Positions 1 to 11,645 are shown, numbered from the stretch's first letter. The stretch is 64,000 nt of DNA from Atriophallophorus winterbourni (GCA_013407085.1 JACCGJ010015376.1:1-64000), one strand, 5' to 3'. Program-made: numbers and translations. Notes: generated by a model not told the origin, from the sequence alone.

Positions 1-1268
1 AATATTTGAGTTTATAATGTAATACAAAATGCTCTGGATCGATATTGTCATAGAAAAATAACGGAGATCCTAATTTGTTTGTTTGCGCTTGTATTGTTAA
101 CAGCTTTGTGACTAAATATTTAAGTCGATAAGAATATTAAATGGTTGCACTACGTTTGCAGAACTTGGAAAGAATCAACGTAATTGTTTGCATAGCTTAT
201 GACTCCTAGTATTTATTTTGCCTGAATTGACGATATTTTTATCGATCCATTCCTTGTTTATCATGCTACGGCTTAAAGTGTTTATCGTCCATCTTATTAG
301 CATACCAGACGTTTTGTCTGCGAAATAAGATTACTTCGAAGCAGATTAGAATGTCGATCAACAAATGACATGGCTTAATTTCTTAACAAACATCTCAAGG
401 TTCTCTACATAGATATTTTTTACATTCGAACCTTTCAATAAACCTAATTATCTTTAATGCCTCTCTCAGAAGTTTTAGAAAATTTTGGGAAAAAGAAATT
501 ACCGATTTTTATTTATTTAATTTTCCGTTTTCCAGTGAATTGAACAAAATTGTTTAATTTGGCCATTTTTGAAAAAATGTCATCCGCTAATGATTTCATC
601 CGAATGCGTTAAAATGTGATCTCACACCATCATTTAATCCGAAATAATAAAAAGAAACGTGTCCCATATGAAATATTATGGCTCTAAATTTTCTTAAATT
701 TGTGTGTTTTATTGGGTTCGTATTGTTACGTATTCCATCGAATATTGTAATTTCCAGAATTTCAGAAAGGCACCTTAATGATTAAGATATAATTATATGG
801 GAATCATTTAAGTAAAATTTACCAGAATAAACTACCGGAAGTGAAAAGTGATCCCAGTACAGTCAATTTTATGTTCAACCAAAAACTTCTTATTTCGCCC
901 AGTAATAAAAGTGGAACAATTCATGATGTTTGCAGTTTTGGTTCAATAAATGTTTGCACGTACAGAAAGAGGCACACTAAGTTAACAACTTCTTGAGACA
1001 GCGATAAGTTGAATGCAGACAACCCCTACCAACGAATTTTAACAGCTAGGATCCACGTCTAGAGTGTATAACGCTAATTGAAGGCAATCTTGGAAATAAG
1101 CGCTTGACCTATAAATTTCATCTAGGTTTTGATGTAAAAACCATTACCTATTCGTGAATCCTATTTTTGCAGAACTCGTTTGCATATATAGATGTAACTA
1201 TGCTACCTTTCAATTATGCCGAGTCATCTCAATATTACAATAGGTATTTGAATTTTATCTTCATGTAG
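1..1268. other. AT-rich non-coding sequence, probably an intron of the kinase gene
   Basis: No supported coding sequence on either strand. It ends in a pyrimidine-rich stretch and an AG at 1267-1268, immediately upstream of the kinase exon, so it is most simply the 3' part of that gene's last intron. Splitting it further is not possible from sequence alone. Confidence 0.5.
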
Positions 1269-1589
1269 AATATGAAGGGTGCTCAAATTCTCGCGATGTT
1301 GGAACAGGGCCTCCGGTTATCGCGACCTCCACGCTGTCCGGAGACCATCTACTCAATGATGCAACATTGCTGGCAAGCAGAAGGTGATCAAAGACCTACG
1401 TTTACAGAACTAGCGTTGTCTCTGACGAGTATATTAAAACAAATGACAGGATCGATGAACTCAACTTTGAGCGTATCCAGCTCTTCAGTGCAGTCCAACC
1501 AGTTTTGTCAATCGCGCCCAAGTCTAACCGTGAATAGCTCCGGTGGGAGTGGTGTAAATAGTGGTGCGAGTGACACAAATTCATTTTGA
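1269..1589 (+). CDS. Tyrosine-protein kinase, last coding exon (C-lobe end and tail)
   Basis: Seen: an open frame follows a splice acceptor (TTCATGTAG) and encodes a kinase C-lobe end: LEQGLRL, a proline-rich turn, CPETIYSMMQHCW, then the invariant RPTF arginine. This matches subdomains X-XI of tyrosine kinases, where CP..(I/L)Y..M..CW....RP.F is diagnostic; serine/threonine kinases do not have it. About 55 residues follow, rich in Ser, Asn and Gly, ending TNSF and a TGA stop. The catalytic lobe lies upstream of the window. Known: the motif is shared by cytoplasmic (FES/FER, FAK) and receptor kinases (RYK, MET). Inference: the short tail argues against FAK, which has a long C-terminal targeting region. 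The exact subfamily cannot be fixed. The first in-frame ATG (1272) is internal to the exon and not a real start. Confidence 0.85.
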   Translation, partial: NMKGAQILAMLEQGLRLSRPPRCPETIYSMMQHCWQAEGDQRPTFTELALSLTSILKQMTGSMNSTLSVSSSSVQSNQFCQSRPSLTVNSSGGSGVNSGASDTNSF

Positions 1590-1790
1590 ACACTGTTTAG
1601 TTTTCTTCCGAAATATTATTATACATGGTTTGAAGCCCGAGTTTCTATGATTTGATTGTGATATAATCGATGTTATTGAATATTTATTTGAGAAATGTTT
1701 TGTGCAATTGATCCTTTCAATCTGTCGCTTGATATTTATTTAAACTAGTGCCTCTGTGTTGATAAATAAAATCTTCTAAATAATTGAACT
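1590..1790 (+). other. 3' UTR and polyadenylation signal of the kinase gene
   Basis: AT-rich sequence after the TGA stop. A canonical AATAAA lies at 1765-1770, about 175 nt past the stop, so the transcript probably ends near 1785-1795. No competing AATAAA lies between the stop and this site. Confidence 0.6.
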
Positions 1791-2639
1791 TTTTATGGAA
1801 CCTATTCTTTTTAATTCGGCTTTTGGGTGTTTTAGTTTACGTCCATTATCTTCGTCCTAAATTGCAGTCCAAATTTATAACTCATAGTTTGATTTTAGTT
1901 GAATGAAAGCTGCGTGATTATGACAAATGCAACTTCGAATTTATAAAAATATCGATTTCTGTTGGGAAAGTCGTCAAACTCCATGTTAGATGTTGTTCAA
2001 ACAGTTCTTTGCCCTGGATGAATGATATCATGGTGTGTTTTTCATCTAGATGATGACAGCAATATATACTGTTAGGTTTTCAGCTGTTAACTTTTTGTGA
2101 TTCATAATGTTTAAGATTTAGCTTTCGTAAATACTCGTCTGAATTTGCTCTGGTCTTTACTACATGTTTTCAATCGTTTCTGTGGGAATTTATGAAAGAT
2201 GTAGAATGGAAAAAAGAAATTGGAATACGTGTAAGTATGATATATTCGGAAAATAGTGATTAGTAACACTTATTCGTTTGCTTGACTTTTTTATTTGAAC
2301 TAATATTCAGTTAATTATCTAAATTAATATGCTTTTATCTCATCAAATCAAGTGAATGCCCTAAAGCTCCCTTATATATTAGGATTTGTTTTATTACTAC
2401 AATTCCATACTAGCAAGAAAGCTCATTTGCGTGCATTTCCATACTTAATACCAGAGCAATCTACGAATAACTAGAATGTGATTGGAATTGTGTGGAATTA
2501 TTTGAGTTTTTCTAATCTTCTATATAACTTTGTTTAAAAACCATTTGTTTGCAAACACTATTAGTTAAAATGATTTGACGTGTAATTCACGGAATATATT
2601 CACCATCGTTGTCCAAACGTATTAGCCTAGCTGTTCCTT
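1791..2639. other. Intergenic AT-rich sequence
   Basis: No open frame of interest, no recognised repeat and no structural RNA seen. It separates the kinase 3' end from the long LINE copy. Confidence 0.5.
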
Positions 2640-3015
2640 TGGTTCCGGTGGTGCAGTGGAGAGGGAGCACTTGCTGCATGGGCAACAGCTAGTTCTTCAC
2701 TTTGCACTGCCCTGGCGTACATCACAACACTCATTCGTTCCGCTTCTGCGGATAATAACACGGGAAGCAGCAGATGCCGGTTAAAAGCTATGGCTAGATT
2801 GACGTAGAGCTCAGCGCCTGAGGCTGCTTCCGACGGTGGGAGAGACTTTCAGGTCTCATTGGACGGCTACCGCCCGCCTCAAGCTGGGCAGCCACCAGCC
2901 AATATGGTGCCGTCTCGCCACGGTCTGCTATCCTTATTGGGTGCATGGGGATTAGGAATCAACCGACAAGCAGATTGTTATTTCCGCACTAGCGAAACCA
3001 ACTACTAAAAAACAA

Positions 3016-3760
3016 ATGGCATTTCTGAAACTGGGAACCTGGAACGTCCGGTTTATGCTTCCTGGATTCCATGACGACGTCTCGAATATCAGAGGCGTAA
3101 GAAAATCTGCTGTGATTAACAATGAGTTAGAGAGACTAAATGTCGACGTGGCAGCCTTACAAGAGACGCGATCACCATACACTAACAGAAAGTGATTACA
3201 CATTTTTGGAAAGGAAGGGGTTCTGATGAGCCTCGACCGCATGGAGTTGGGTTTGCTGTTCGAAACGTCATTCTAAAAGCAACAGAACCGAGTAGCAGCG
3301 GGAGCGAACGGATTTGGACTCTTAATTTGAGGTGCACCACTGATACCATTACGTTGGTAAACGTTTATGCGCCGACGCTCTCTGCGACGACTGCTGAAAA
3401 AGACGCTTTTTAATACAACCTCGCAACAGTCCTGAAAAACATGCCACAAAAAATTGTGTAGTGGTATTGGGTGATTTCAATGCTAGAGTTGGTGCGGATT
3501 ACGAACTGTCTCGGGACATTCAGTGTACGCAAAACAAATGAAAATGGACTACGCCTTTTAGAATTATGCACACAGTTCAGTCTCTGTATTAGTAACACTA
3601 ACTTTTAAACAAAACCACAGCCCAGGTCTCTTGGAAACATCCTCGCTCTAAAAACTGGCACCAGCTTGATCTTATTCTTGTTAAGCGCACTAATATGGGA
3701 AGCGTACTTCTCACCAGATCATATCAAAGCGCAAACTGTGACACTGATCATTCACTGGTC
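3016..3760 (+). pseudogene. LINE endonuclease (APE type), frameshifted
   Basis: It starts at ATG 3016 with LGTWNVRFM, the first conserved motif of APE-type LINE endonucleases (catalytic Asn), then ALQETR (catalytic Glu). A TGA at 3193 ends that frame. The reading continues in a second frame (GVGFAVRN, VNVYAPT) and again near 3460 (VLGDFNARVG, the GDFN motif). The end, with CDTDHSLV (catalytic Asp/His), is in the frame beginning 3695. At least three frame changes mean no product is made. The order of the four motifs matches the family, so this is a decayed endonuclease and not chance similarity. Confidence 0.85.
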
Positions 3761-6108
3761 TGTGCAAAACTGAAGCTTTCCGACACGGGATTTCACCGAA
3801 CCAAATTGTCTGGTAAGCCTAGGATTGACGTCACTCGCATGTTCGAACCTAATCTAGCTGCGCGATTTGCAAAAGCCTTTACAGCCGAGTTCAGCAAGAC
3901 AACCCCACTTGAATCGGCTTCAGGAAACTGGGAATCGATTAAAAGCTGCCTATGCCGAGTCGCACTTTCCACTTTCGGTCCGAAGAAAGCTGGACCGAGC
4001 GACTGGTTGGAAGCAAAAGCTTCTGAGATGACTGCTGTGTTGAATGAGAAACGGTCAGCATTCTCCAGGTTCAAAGGTATGCCAACAGATGAAAACTTAC
4101 GACTTTTAAGAGCAGCCAGAAATAAGGTCCAACAGACTGCAAGGCGATGTGCAAATGACTACTGGACAGAAATTAGCCTTAGTATCCAAAAAGCTGCGGA
4201 TACTGGAAATTTTAACAGTATGCATGATGGGATCAAGAGAGCCATTGGTCCAAACAAAATTAAAACAGCTCCCATCAAGTCTGTATCTGGTGACATGATT
4301 GTGGACAAAACTCAGCAGATGGAAAGATGGGTAGAGCCTTTCTCCTCTCTCTACTCTAGGGACAGTACGGTTTTACCACATGTATTTGAAAATGTCGAGC
4401 GGTTGCCGACTATTGAATATCTAGATACTCCCTCTACTCTTGATGAGCTCAATAAAGCAATCGACCGATTAACGAATGGGATGACCCCTGGTGACGACGG
4501 AATTCCACCTGAGCTCATCAAATGCGGTAGAGCAGCATTATTACCACCGCTTCACCATTTGCTTCTCCAGTGCTGGCAGGAGGAGTGTGTCCCACAAGAG
4601 ATGCGAGACACAAAGATCATCACACTATTCAAGAATAAAGGAGATAGAGGCGATTGCAACAATTACAGAGGAATCTCCTTTTTGAATGTTGTAGGCAAAT
4701 TGTTTGCTAAAGTCTCAAAGATCCGGCTACAAATTTTAGCTGATAGAATATACTCCTAATCTCAATGTGGCTTCCGCAAGGAAAGATCAACCGTTGACAT
4801 GATCTCCTATCTGAGACAACTTCAAGAAAAGTGTCGGGAACAGCGTATGCCATTATACGCTGTTTTTATTGATTTAACTAAGGCATTCAACTACGTCAGC
4901 AGGAACGACTTTTCAAAATGCTTGATCTGATAGGCTGCTCCCCAAGGCTGCTGAGATTTGTTATTTCGTTCCACTCAGGCATGAAAGTCTCAGTTCATTT
5001 TACCGGTTGCAGTTTAGAAGCATTTGAAATTCGCCGAGGCGTCAAACAACGGTGTGTTCTTGCTCCCACGCTGTTCGGCATTTTCTTTGCTCTGCTTCTG
5101 AAGCACGCTTTTAGGACGGAAACAGAAGGTATTCACCTACGCACGCGAAGTGATGGCAAGCTTTTCAACCTGAACCGGTTGAGAGCACAAACCAAGGCAC
5201 GAAATGTGCTAATCCGTGACCTGCTGTTTGCCGACGATGCAGCCTTTATTGCTCACCCCCAAGAGCACCTTCAGTCTCTGATGGACTGTTTCTCGTCGGC
5301 ATGAAAAGACTTTGGTCTAACAATCAGCATGAGCAAGTCCAAAGTGCTTAGCCAAGGGTCTGTATCGACTCCCATCATAACTGTTGGAAACTGTTAGCTT
5401 GAATCAGTACATCAGTTCACATACCTTGGTTCAACCATTGCGGATAACCTCTCGCTAGACACGGAGATTGTTAAGCGGATTAACAGAGCAGCTGTCATTC
5501 TGTCCCGTTTGAACTGTCGTGTTTGGGGTAACCGCAAGCTGACTGTGAAACGAAGATGATGGTGTACAGCGCGTGCGTACTTAATGCTTTACTGTACAGC
5601 AGTAAAACCTGGACCACTCACGCAAGACACGAACGGAAGCTGAATGCTTTCCATCTACGAAGCATCCGTCGTATCTTGAACATATCGTTAATGGACAGAG
5701 TGACTAATGCTGAATTGCTTTCAAAAGCTGGTCTACAGAGCATGTACACTCTATTGAGACAGCGCCGCCTGCGCTGGCTTGGTCATGTCTATGGAATGGA
5801 ACATGGTCGTATTCCGAAAGATCTACTCTATGGTGAGTTGCAACTAGGAAATCGACCATTGGGCAGACCGCACTTGTGGTACAAAATACATTTGCCAAAG
5901 AGATATGAAAGCTCTTGGCATTGATCCGGCGAGTTGGGAAGAACTTGCTCTTGACCGCTTACATTGGAGGCACTGTGTAAAGCGTCGTCTGCATGCTGGG
6001 GAGGAGCAGATACAGCTCTTGGCGGATGACTATCGTTGCCAACGCTGCGGGAGAGATTGTTCCTCCCGAATCGGATTGTTTAGTCACTCAAAAAGCTGCG
6101 AAAAATGA
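3761..6108 (+). pseudogene. LINE reverse transcriptase and C-terminal finger, broken
   Basis: RT signatures occur in order: NGMTPGDDGIPPELIK, then NNYRGISFLNVVGKLF, a TAA at 4757-4759 replacing a residue just before SQCGFRK, AVFIDLTKAF (first catalytic Asp), a frame change near 4915, RRGVKQRC, and FADDAAFIAH (the catalytic pair, intact) near 5227. A TGA follows at 5302-5304, with further stops and a frame change around 5555. The C-terminal part (5556-5924, then 5905-6108 in another frame) encodes LRWLGHV, GRPHLWYK, MKALGID and a finger with CQRCGRDC and H..SC. The active-site motif has survived although the frame has not, consistent with relatively recent decay. Confidence 0.88.
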
Positions 6109-6180
6109 ACATTCACGCGTTTGTGATGTACATACATGGTCGACATCGACCGGAGGAGGCCAACAACAACATTCACCAAG

Positions 6181-7384
6181 TCTTTTTATCAAACTGGAAT
6201 TGCCATTAGTGTCTAGCATACAGTGATGTGGTTCATCAAAATCAGCCAAGATAATGCTGATAATGCAGTATATTCAACTCCAGCACTATCCGTCATTCAA
6301 CGAATGCAGTTTTAGCTTCGTACTCTGTGCTATAATATAACGTAAACTATTGCATCATCCGCTGCAAACTGACGTTAGTTAAATTGTTTAAAATCTATCG
6401 TCGCATTATAAAATCACATTTGGTAAAATATGAATCCTCGCCATAAATAATTTTCTAGTGAGTTCAAGTGTGTTACTTCTGATATACTTTACCCTCAGTG
6501 ATTGTATCAGTACTGGCATATTGCACTCATGTTAATTTAGTCGGTTACACAACCGATGAAAGTGATTTCAGTATAAATTGTGTTGTCCATATATTCACAC
6601 ACTTTATTTATTAAATAATTTTATTCCAACGTAAAAAAGTGTATACACTACAGATATCGAGCAGCAGGGGATGAATCTCATAACTTTCATGAGTGTATCC
6701 TGTGATATTGTACACCTTTCATCGAAAATTATTACATTTAATGATATAACTTGAATCGAGTGTACTTCCGATTGCCTAGGATATGTAGTGTGCCTCAACT
6801 AGGAACTTTGCATCATCTGAGCTTTATAAATTAAAACTCCATTCATTCGTATAAATAATAGTTTATTTACTCAGGTATGTATGACCTCACTCATTGAAAA
6901 ATACTAGAAAAATAAATCTGTCCGTTCGTATCCTAATATTCCTTTACCGGAGTGGTGAACGCTTCGGTCAATATAGCTTCATGATAGTCTTATTTCCTTT
7001 TGAGCTTTTAGGCCTGAACCAATGGTCAGATAGATATTTCCAAAAGGATGTAGGCAAATATATGGAGGGTTGCCATAGCTTGGATAGGCGAGTAGCACAC
7101 TCTTCACCTACATGAAATACAATAAAGTGAGTCCACAAAATCATGTGCAAGATTCATTTAGTTCCTGAATATGGAACTTTTCTGATAAAAATTAAACATG
7201 AAAGCATTTGCGTCGAAAGAATCTATAAATAGGCTCTTATAAATTATGGTGTTATTTTTTCCTAGGTCTTCTTTCATTCGTGAAATGTCGATTCATAATC
7301 GACATGTATGTCAACTCCAAATGTACCGGAGCTGTCCATGTGATTCACAGGAATTAAATTTTTTTAATCAAAATAACAGTTTCT
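6181..7384. other. Intergenic AT-rich sequence
   Basis: Only short chance open frames on both strands. No conserved domain, ribozyme core or repeat similarity to other parts of the window was recognised. Confidence 0.45.
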
Positions 7385-7604
7385 CCTCACGCCACGACCG
7401 GTTTCGTGTTGTTTGCAATCATCGGGTAGGGACAGTAAGTCCTGATCCGCATGCGCTTAAGACAGTGGAGGAATGGTAAACAAGGAGCGCTTGTATGCCA
7501 CCGTTGGATAAGGCTGGTACGACCAACCTGTTTAATCGCATGTGTGCAAACACATGTTTCATGGGGTAAAACCCATAACAATAAAATAAATTGCATGCTT
7601 TTCG
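7385..7604 (-). mobile_element. R1 hammerhead-bearing repeat unit, minus copy
   Basis: Read on the minus strand this holds, in order, a body with a perfect hairpin (CATGTGT/ACACATG), a near-palindrome (GGTTGGTCGTACCAGCC), the string CAAGCGCTCCTTGTTTAC, a linker with GCGCATGCGGATCAGG, then a hammerhead core at 7431-7390. The same blocks recur on the plus strand at 7608-7855, permuted as expected for a circular or tandem unit. Adding the parts gives a unit of about 237 bp. The arrangement resembles retrozymes and Sm-alpha-type SINEs. It codes for nothing. Confidence 0.7.
7390..7431 (-). ncRNA. Hammerhead ribozyme, type I (R1 copy a), degenerate
   Basis: On the minus strand: CCCUAC, CCGAUGA, UUGCAAACAACAC, GAAA, CCGGUC, GUGGCG. 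Stem I pairs CCCUAC with GUGG.G, and cleavage would follow GUC. Lesions: U4 of CUGAUGA is C, and stem II has lost pairs compared with the perfect GUGC/GCAC of its partner at 7670. GAAA and the triplet are intact. Probably inactive, but clearly a ribozyme descendant. Confidence 0.75.
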
Positions 7605-7607
7605 GTT

Positions 7608-7855
7608 AAGTGCTCCTTCTTTACCATTCCTCCACTGTTTTAAGCGCATGCGGATCATGATCTTACTGTCCCTACCGGATGAGTGCATACAGCACGGAAC
7701 CGGTCGTGGGGTGTGTGACGGAAAAGCATGAAAATGAATATTTTGTTTCATGGTTATGGGTTTTACCCCATTTAACATGTGTTTGCACAAATGTGAATAA
7801 ACAGGTTGGTCGTACCAGCCTTATCCAACAGTGGCATACAAGCGCTCCTTGTTTA
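7608..7855 (+). mobile_element. R1 hammerhead-bearing repeat unit, plus copy (head-to-head partner)
   Basis: The plus-strand copy runs: TCCTTC, the GCGCATGCGGATCATG linker, hammerhead at 7670-7711, body start GTGTGTGACGGAAAAG, TTATGGGTTTTACCCC, hairpin, GGTTGGTCGTACCAGCC, and ends CTCCTTGTTTA near 7853. About 100 bp of the 3' half is an almost exact reverse complement of 7480-7582. The two copies therefore make interleaved inverted repeats (A-B-A'-B'), not a simple foldback. Confidence 0.7.
7670..7711 (+). ncRNA. Hammerhead ribozyme, type I (R1 copy b), near intact fold
   Basis: Read directly: stem I CCCTAC (7670-7675) pairs six of six with GTGGGG (7706-7711) counting one G-U. The core CGGATGA (7676-7682) differs from CUGAUGA at U4. 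Stem II GTGC/GCAC is perfect with loop ATACA (7683-7695). GGAA (7696-7699) differs from GAAA by one base. CCGGTC ends in the GUC cleavage triplet at 7705. Two core point mutations make present activity unlikely, but the pairing is complete. Confidence 0.78.
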
Positions 7856-7905
7856 TATTTCCCTAATTTATTGACGTTCAATGTATTTGCTATAATGACA
7901 AACCG

Positions 7906-8337
7906 TTAAATTCGCAAAATGTTTTTCCTGCTCAAAATTTGATAATCGATTGTGTACTTTAACGTCAGATTGCTCATTGGAGATGTGAGATATATCAGCA
8001 TGCAGTAATTTGAAGTGGAAGATTGGCAAAACATGATTATCAGCAATTTCGTGACGGATATGTCAAATAATTCCAGAAGAGATTGCCATTTTTCGTAAGG
8101 TTTATTTCGGATGCTGACAAATAATTTCACATAAAATGATATATTCGCCACGTAGACCATGGTTGAACAGCTTGTCTCGGGTACGTAGCCATAATCCTTT
8201 AAATATTTGGCCTCAAATTCTTGAAATACACGTTTGAGAGATTGAGGGCAAATAAGGTCTTTGTAATGGCAGTGAATACGTGAAGCTGATTTGTGAGATG
8301 GAGCATATCCAACATCGAAATCCTTTGTGTAATGCAC
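7906..8337 (-). other. Unidentified 143-codon open frame
   Basis: A long open frame for such AT-rich DNA, starting at ATG 8337 on the minus strand. The predicted protein is mixed in character, with a charged first half (KRVFQEFEAKYLKDYGY) and a more hydrophobic C-terminus. I recognise no domain. No splice sites or polyadenylation signal tie it to a gene, and it lies between repeat units, so it could be a decayed transposon frame or chance. Not assigned a function. Confidence 0.2.
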
Positions 8338-8669
8338 TTTTTAAAATTTCTGAATCCATCATTCACTTGAAATCTACTTGCTTTCCCATTTTCATGAGCT
8401 TGCTTTGTTGAGCATGAAACGCGTTTTGTTTTTTAACGAAAAATGTGGGGCGTATAAATACTTTTAAAATTCATACAATTATCTAAACTGCGGACGTGCA
8501 TTTTATCCTTATGTCGTTCACGAAGAGCGATATTTTCCATCTTACAAGTTCCGGTATTCTATTGACCTAGACCAGAAAGAGGATCAGAACATGTATTAAA
8601 CCACCGTAAACACCGCTACTTGTTGCGTTTGCTTTTTATATTCTAACTTCAAAACCTACAGATGTATTT

Positions 8670-9040
8670 CGGTTCCTTATGTAGTGATTTAGCCAATTCA
8701 ACAACTTTCATTTATACCAAGGCTTTCCAACTTCTTCAGTAGAAGGCAATATATTTATCGCGATCCGATGCGTTAAAGACATTTAGAAAGTAGGTATGAA
8801 TTGCTTGCGATTCATTTAGCGCTTGTCAGTAAATTAGTTAACAGGAATACTCCCGTAAAAATCCATGATATATTTTCCAAATGTTTTATTAAATTTTCAA
8901 AAAGCGGATGCCTCGAGCTTCGATAATTCTCGCGCCACCGAAGTTTCATGTATAAAGGCGGTTAGGCGTCACTTTGTTTTAGTGGGGTCTTGAAGATGGG
9001 GGCGATTTTAAAAAGTCTCCAGCATATATGAAACAGTTGA
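8670..9040 (-). mobile_element. CR1-like LINE reverse transcriptase fragment
   Basis: The plus strand here (for example CCAATTCAACAACTTTC, then CAGTAAATTAGTTAACAGG) is similar to 17530-17730, which is antisense RT. Read on the minus strand the upstream part gives LFKIAPIFK, corresponding to the conserved 'W..A.V.PIFKK' block of CR1/jockey RTs. Many frame breaks. It is the same family as the 16670-18424 fragment. Confidence 0.55.
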
Positions 9041-9769
9041 GACTTGGTGTGATATGATCCTGGGACTAATAAACTTTCTAGTTGACAATACGTGTCTAAA
9101 ATTGGCCTCGGTTGATACGAAAAATGATGCATTTGTCCCACCGATAGAGCCAACATTTACTGAAAATATCGGAAAAACATGTGCACTGCCGATTTAAAGG
9201 CTCAACCAATAACGGACTTCAACCATTGTGAGCGTGTTTATACGCTCGACTTGCTTGGTTGAATACATTTTCAGGTAAGTTTTCGTCTTCTTTCGTTCGA
9301 TAATTTTCAAAAATTTAGCAAACCTCAAGCATGTTGTCACAATTTTGGTTCGATATCGCCTACGGAGGCAATGAATTGCCACATTTAGCGTTACAGTTCT
9401 GTGAGCAGTGAAAACGAAAGCTTGATTTGCTATTGCCGCTCATTATTTTCTCTCAGAAAAACATGCTTCATGAACAGCAGATTATTACAATTTAACAAAG
9501 GCCTCGAAAATTACATATGGAAGCAGAAAATTGGTATGGCAAGGATGATTGGTGTAGTATTGTTTGAAGTTGACGAGGACTGACGAAGCATATGAATATT
9601 TCTTTTGATCTGTGGTAAACACGGATGAGTAAGTATAACAGTAAGACATCGATACAGATTGCTTCTCACACAATCCAGCTAACATCGGTATTTTTTACTG
9701 TCGCTAGCAGGATACGGCACTTGCATGTGCTTACTGAAGCCCGACTGCTTCGCCGTTAGACGATCGATT
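9041..9769. other. Non-coding spacer
   Basis: Short open frames only; the 5' part may be a little more of the flanking antisense LINE. Nothing else recognised. Confidence 0.4.
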
Positions 9770-11510
9770 ACTAAGGGACAAACTGGAAGTACTAAAACCG
9801 CAATGCACCGCATTACCAATTGTTGGAGACTTCAACCCCCCGGGTATCTATTGGCGTACCGAACTTTCTTCACCAGAGTCAGTTAAGTCGCAATATCTGT
9901 AATGGTTTTCCGTCAAGGCCTTTAATCAGCGTGTCAGTACCCACTTCCTCCACTTTGATTTGGTTCTATAAACACAAAAAAGAAAGATTTATGGGATCAA
10001 ATAACATTTTGTCACCTGACAAGAGCGACCACGCCGTTATTCTTTTTAACTAGACTTTAGTGCACACTAGTCACTAAATGAGAATGTCCGCAACTTTACT
10101 CGCATAGACATCGTCCAAATATAAACTATGAAATTTGATCTAATTTAGGAACCAGAAGAACTAGAACGTAGAGTAGAAATCAAGTGGAATGTTATAAGTT
10201 AGTACCTTTCACAACTACAGTAAAGGTTGCCCCTTTACAATTATTGAGAATGCAAGGAAAACCCCTGGTGGAACGCGTATATTTGTAGAGCTAAGACATG
10301 GTATGAGCGTAGCTCTAGAGCTCACAGATCTAGACTACAGTACATAGGGACCGGTATTTAAGCTGTTGCGCTGCGAAGGAAGCTCTTGCCTAACAAATAT
10401 TCTGAACTTTTTTGATGAAGTGACATTGCAGCTCGTCAATGGAAGAGTAGTCGAATTATGGTACCGTGATTTTCAAAAGGCTTCGATTCAGTGAACCAGA
10501 GGTACCTTCCTCACAAACTAAGGATGTGTGGCGTCACGGGTGAACTACATCGATAGCTAGACAGCTTTTTAAATAATCGCACAAATTATGTTAGAATTAA
10601 ATGGGTGTGCTCGGAGGAATCAGTGATATTCAGTAGAGTGTCTCAAGGCTCATTGCTTGGTCCATTAATTCATCATATTTCTGTTGACGACCTGGCAGCC
10701 TGGTTGAATTCACATTGCTTCCTGTTTGTTGATGAAGTTAAGATCCTAGGAACCAACCGTAGAAAACGCTTGTCTGATTCAGAAAACGTAGATGGGGGGG
10801 ATAACCAAATGGGACATGCCACTGGACTTAGAGCAGAGCTACGTTCTGACGACTGATTTGGTGACAAAACAACTAGAAGTCGGCTAAGGAACTATCAGAA
10901 TAGCTGCTGCTCAGAATGTAAAGGATCTCTGTATCACTATAACAGTAGCATTTAAGTGGGCTACTCAATGTGCCGAAGCAACAAACGAGGCTCGCAGAGA
11001 ATTGTTCAGACTGTGCTCAGCGTTTCCATGCCGGAAACCTTCTATCTTTATTCGATTATACAAAGTAGTCGTGCGTTAAATACAGGGCACAGCACTATAA
11101 AAAAAAGATATCACATGTCTCAAAAGGGTCCAGCGCCTTTCAACTAGGATGGTTGAGGGTCAGACAGGTAAGACCTATGATGCACGATTCAAGGACCTCA
11201 ATAAGTTCTCATTAGGATATTGCAGCTGCAAGCTAATCTGAGAGCAGCATTTGGGATTCTAGAGAATGTCATGGATGCTAATATTATCGAACTCCTTACA
11301 CTTTCCCTTATAGAATCTACATGGGGTAATTCTATGAAACTTCTTAAGAGTATGCTTAGGTTGCTGGCACGTGAGCACTTTTCCAGAAACCGTGTGGTCA
11401 TCCTCGGAAACAAGCTTCTAGATTTTTTAGTACACCTCACAAATGTGTTAAGCTTTGAAAGGGAATTAGACGCTAAATGGTCTACCATTTTTCAGCACAT
11501 TGTCTAACAA
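9770..11510 (+). mobile_element. CR1-like LINE: endonuclease end, RT and C-terminus, decayed
   Basis: Endonuclease motif VGDFNPPGI is at about 9822. RT blocks follow: GFDSVNQRYLP near 10480, SFLNNRTNYVRI near 10560, VSQGSLLGPL near 10638, and CFLFVDEVKILG near 10720, where the second Asp of the catalytic FVDD pair is Glu. Downstream is a C-terminal region with RMVEG near 11145 and a final block similar to 'F..R.V..WN.LP..VV' up to about 11500. Stops and frame changes throughout. Only 10605-10856 and 11220-11507 stay open for long. Non-functional. Confidence 0.75.
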
Positions 11511-11645
11511 AAAACCTTAAAAAATCGTACCGTAACATTTTCCAAGCCATACATATCTAGGCCTGGGCAACCTGACAGTATTTTAGCCTACATGGAGTCC
11601 ATGACGGCGCTGCACGTTGCCTCAACTAGGCTAGTGAGTTCATAC

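Larger units (their letters stand above)
2640..6180 (+). mobile_element. Decayed non-LTR retrotransposon (family A, near full length)
   Basis: The most complete transposon in the window. A GC-rich 5' leader (about 2640-3015) is followed by an apurinic-type endonuclease, reverse transcriptase and a C-terminal domain ending in a Cys-rich finger (stop at 6106-6108), then a short 3' UTR. The C-terminal block (RRLRWLGHV, IPKDLLYGEL, RPLGRP, MKALGID) and the finger ending SRIGLFSHSKSC are the hallmark of LINEs often mis-annotated as 'craniofacial development protein 2-like'. I do not assign a clade name. The coding region is broken by many frameshifts and stops. Shorter relatives lie at 28015-28640, 40325-40560 and 48110-48915. 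The end at about 6180 is where similarity to the 40500 copy fades; no poly(A) or target-site duplication was identified. Confidence 0.85.

Noticed and set aside
7385..7855. Simple DNA transposon (MITE) with terminal inverted repeats
   Set aside because: The inverted blocks are interleaved (A-B-A'-B'), there is no clear target-site duplication, and each half carries a ribozyme, none of which a MITE explains.
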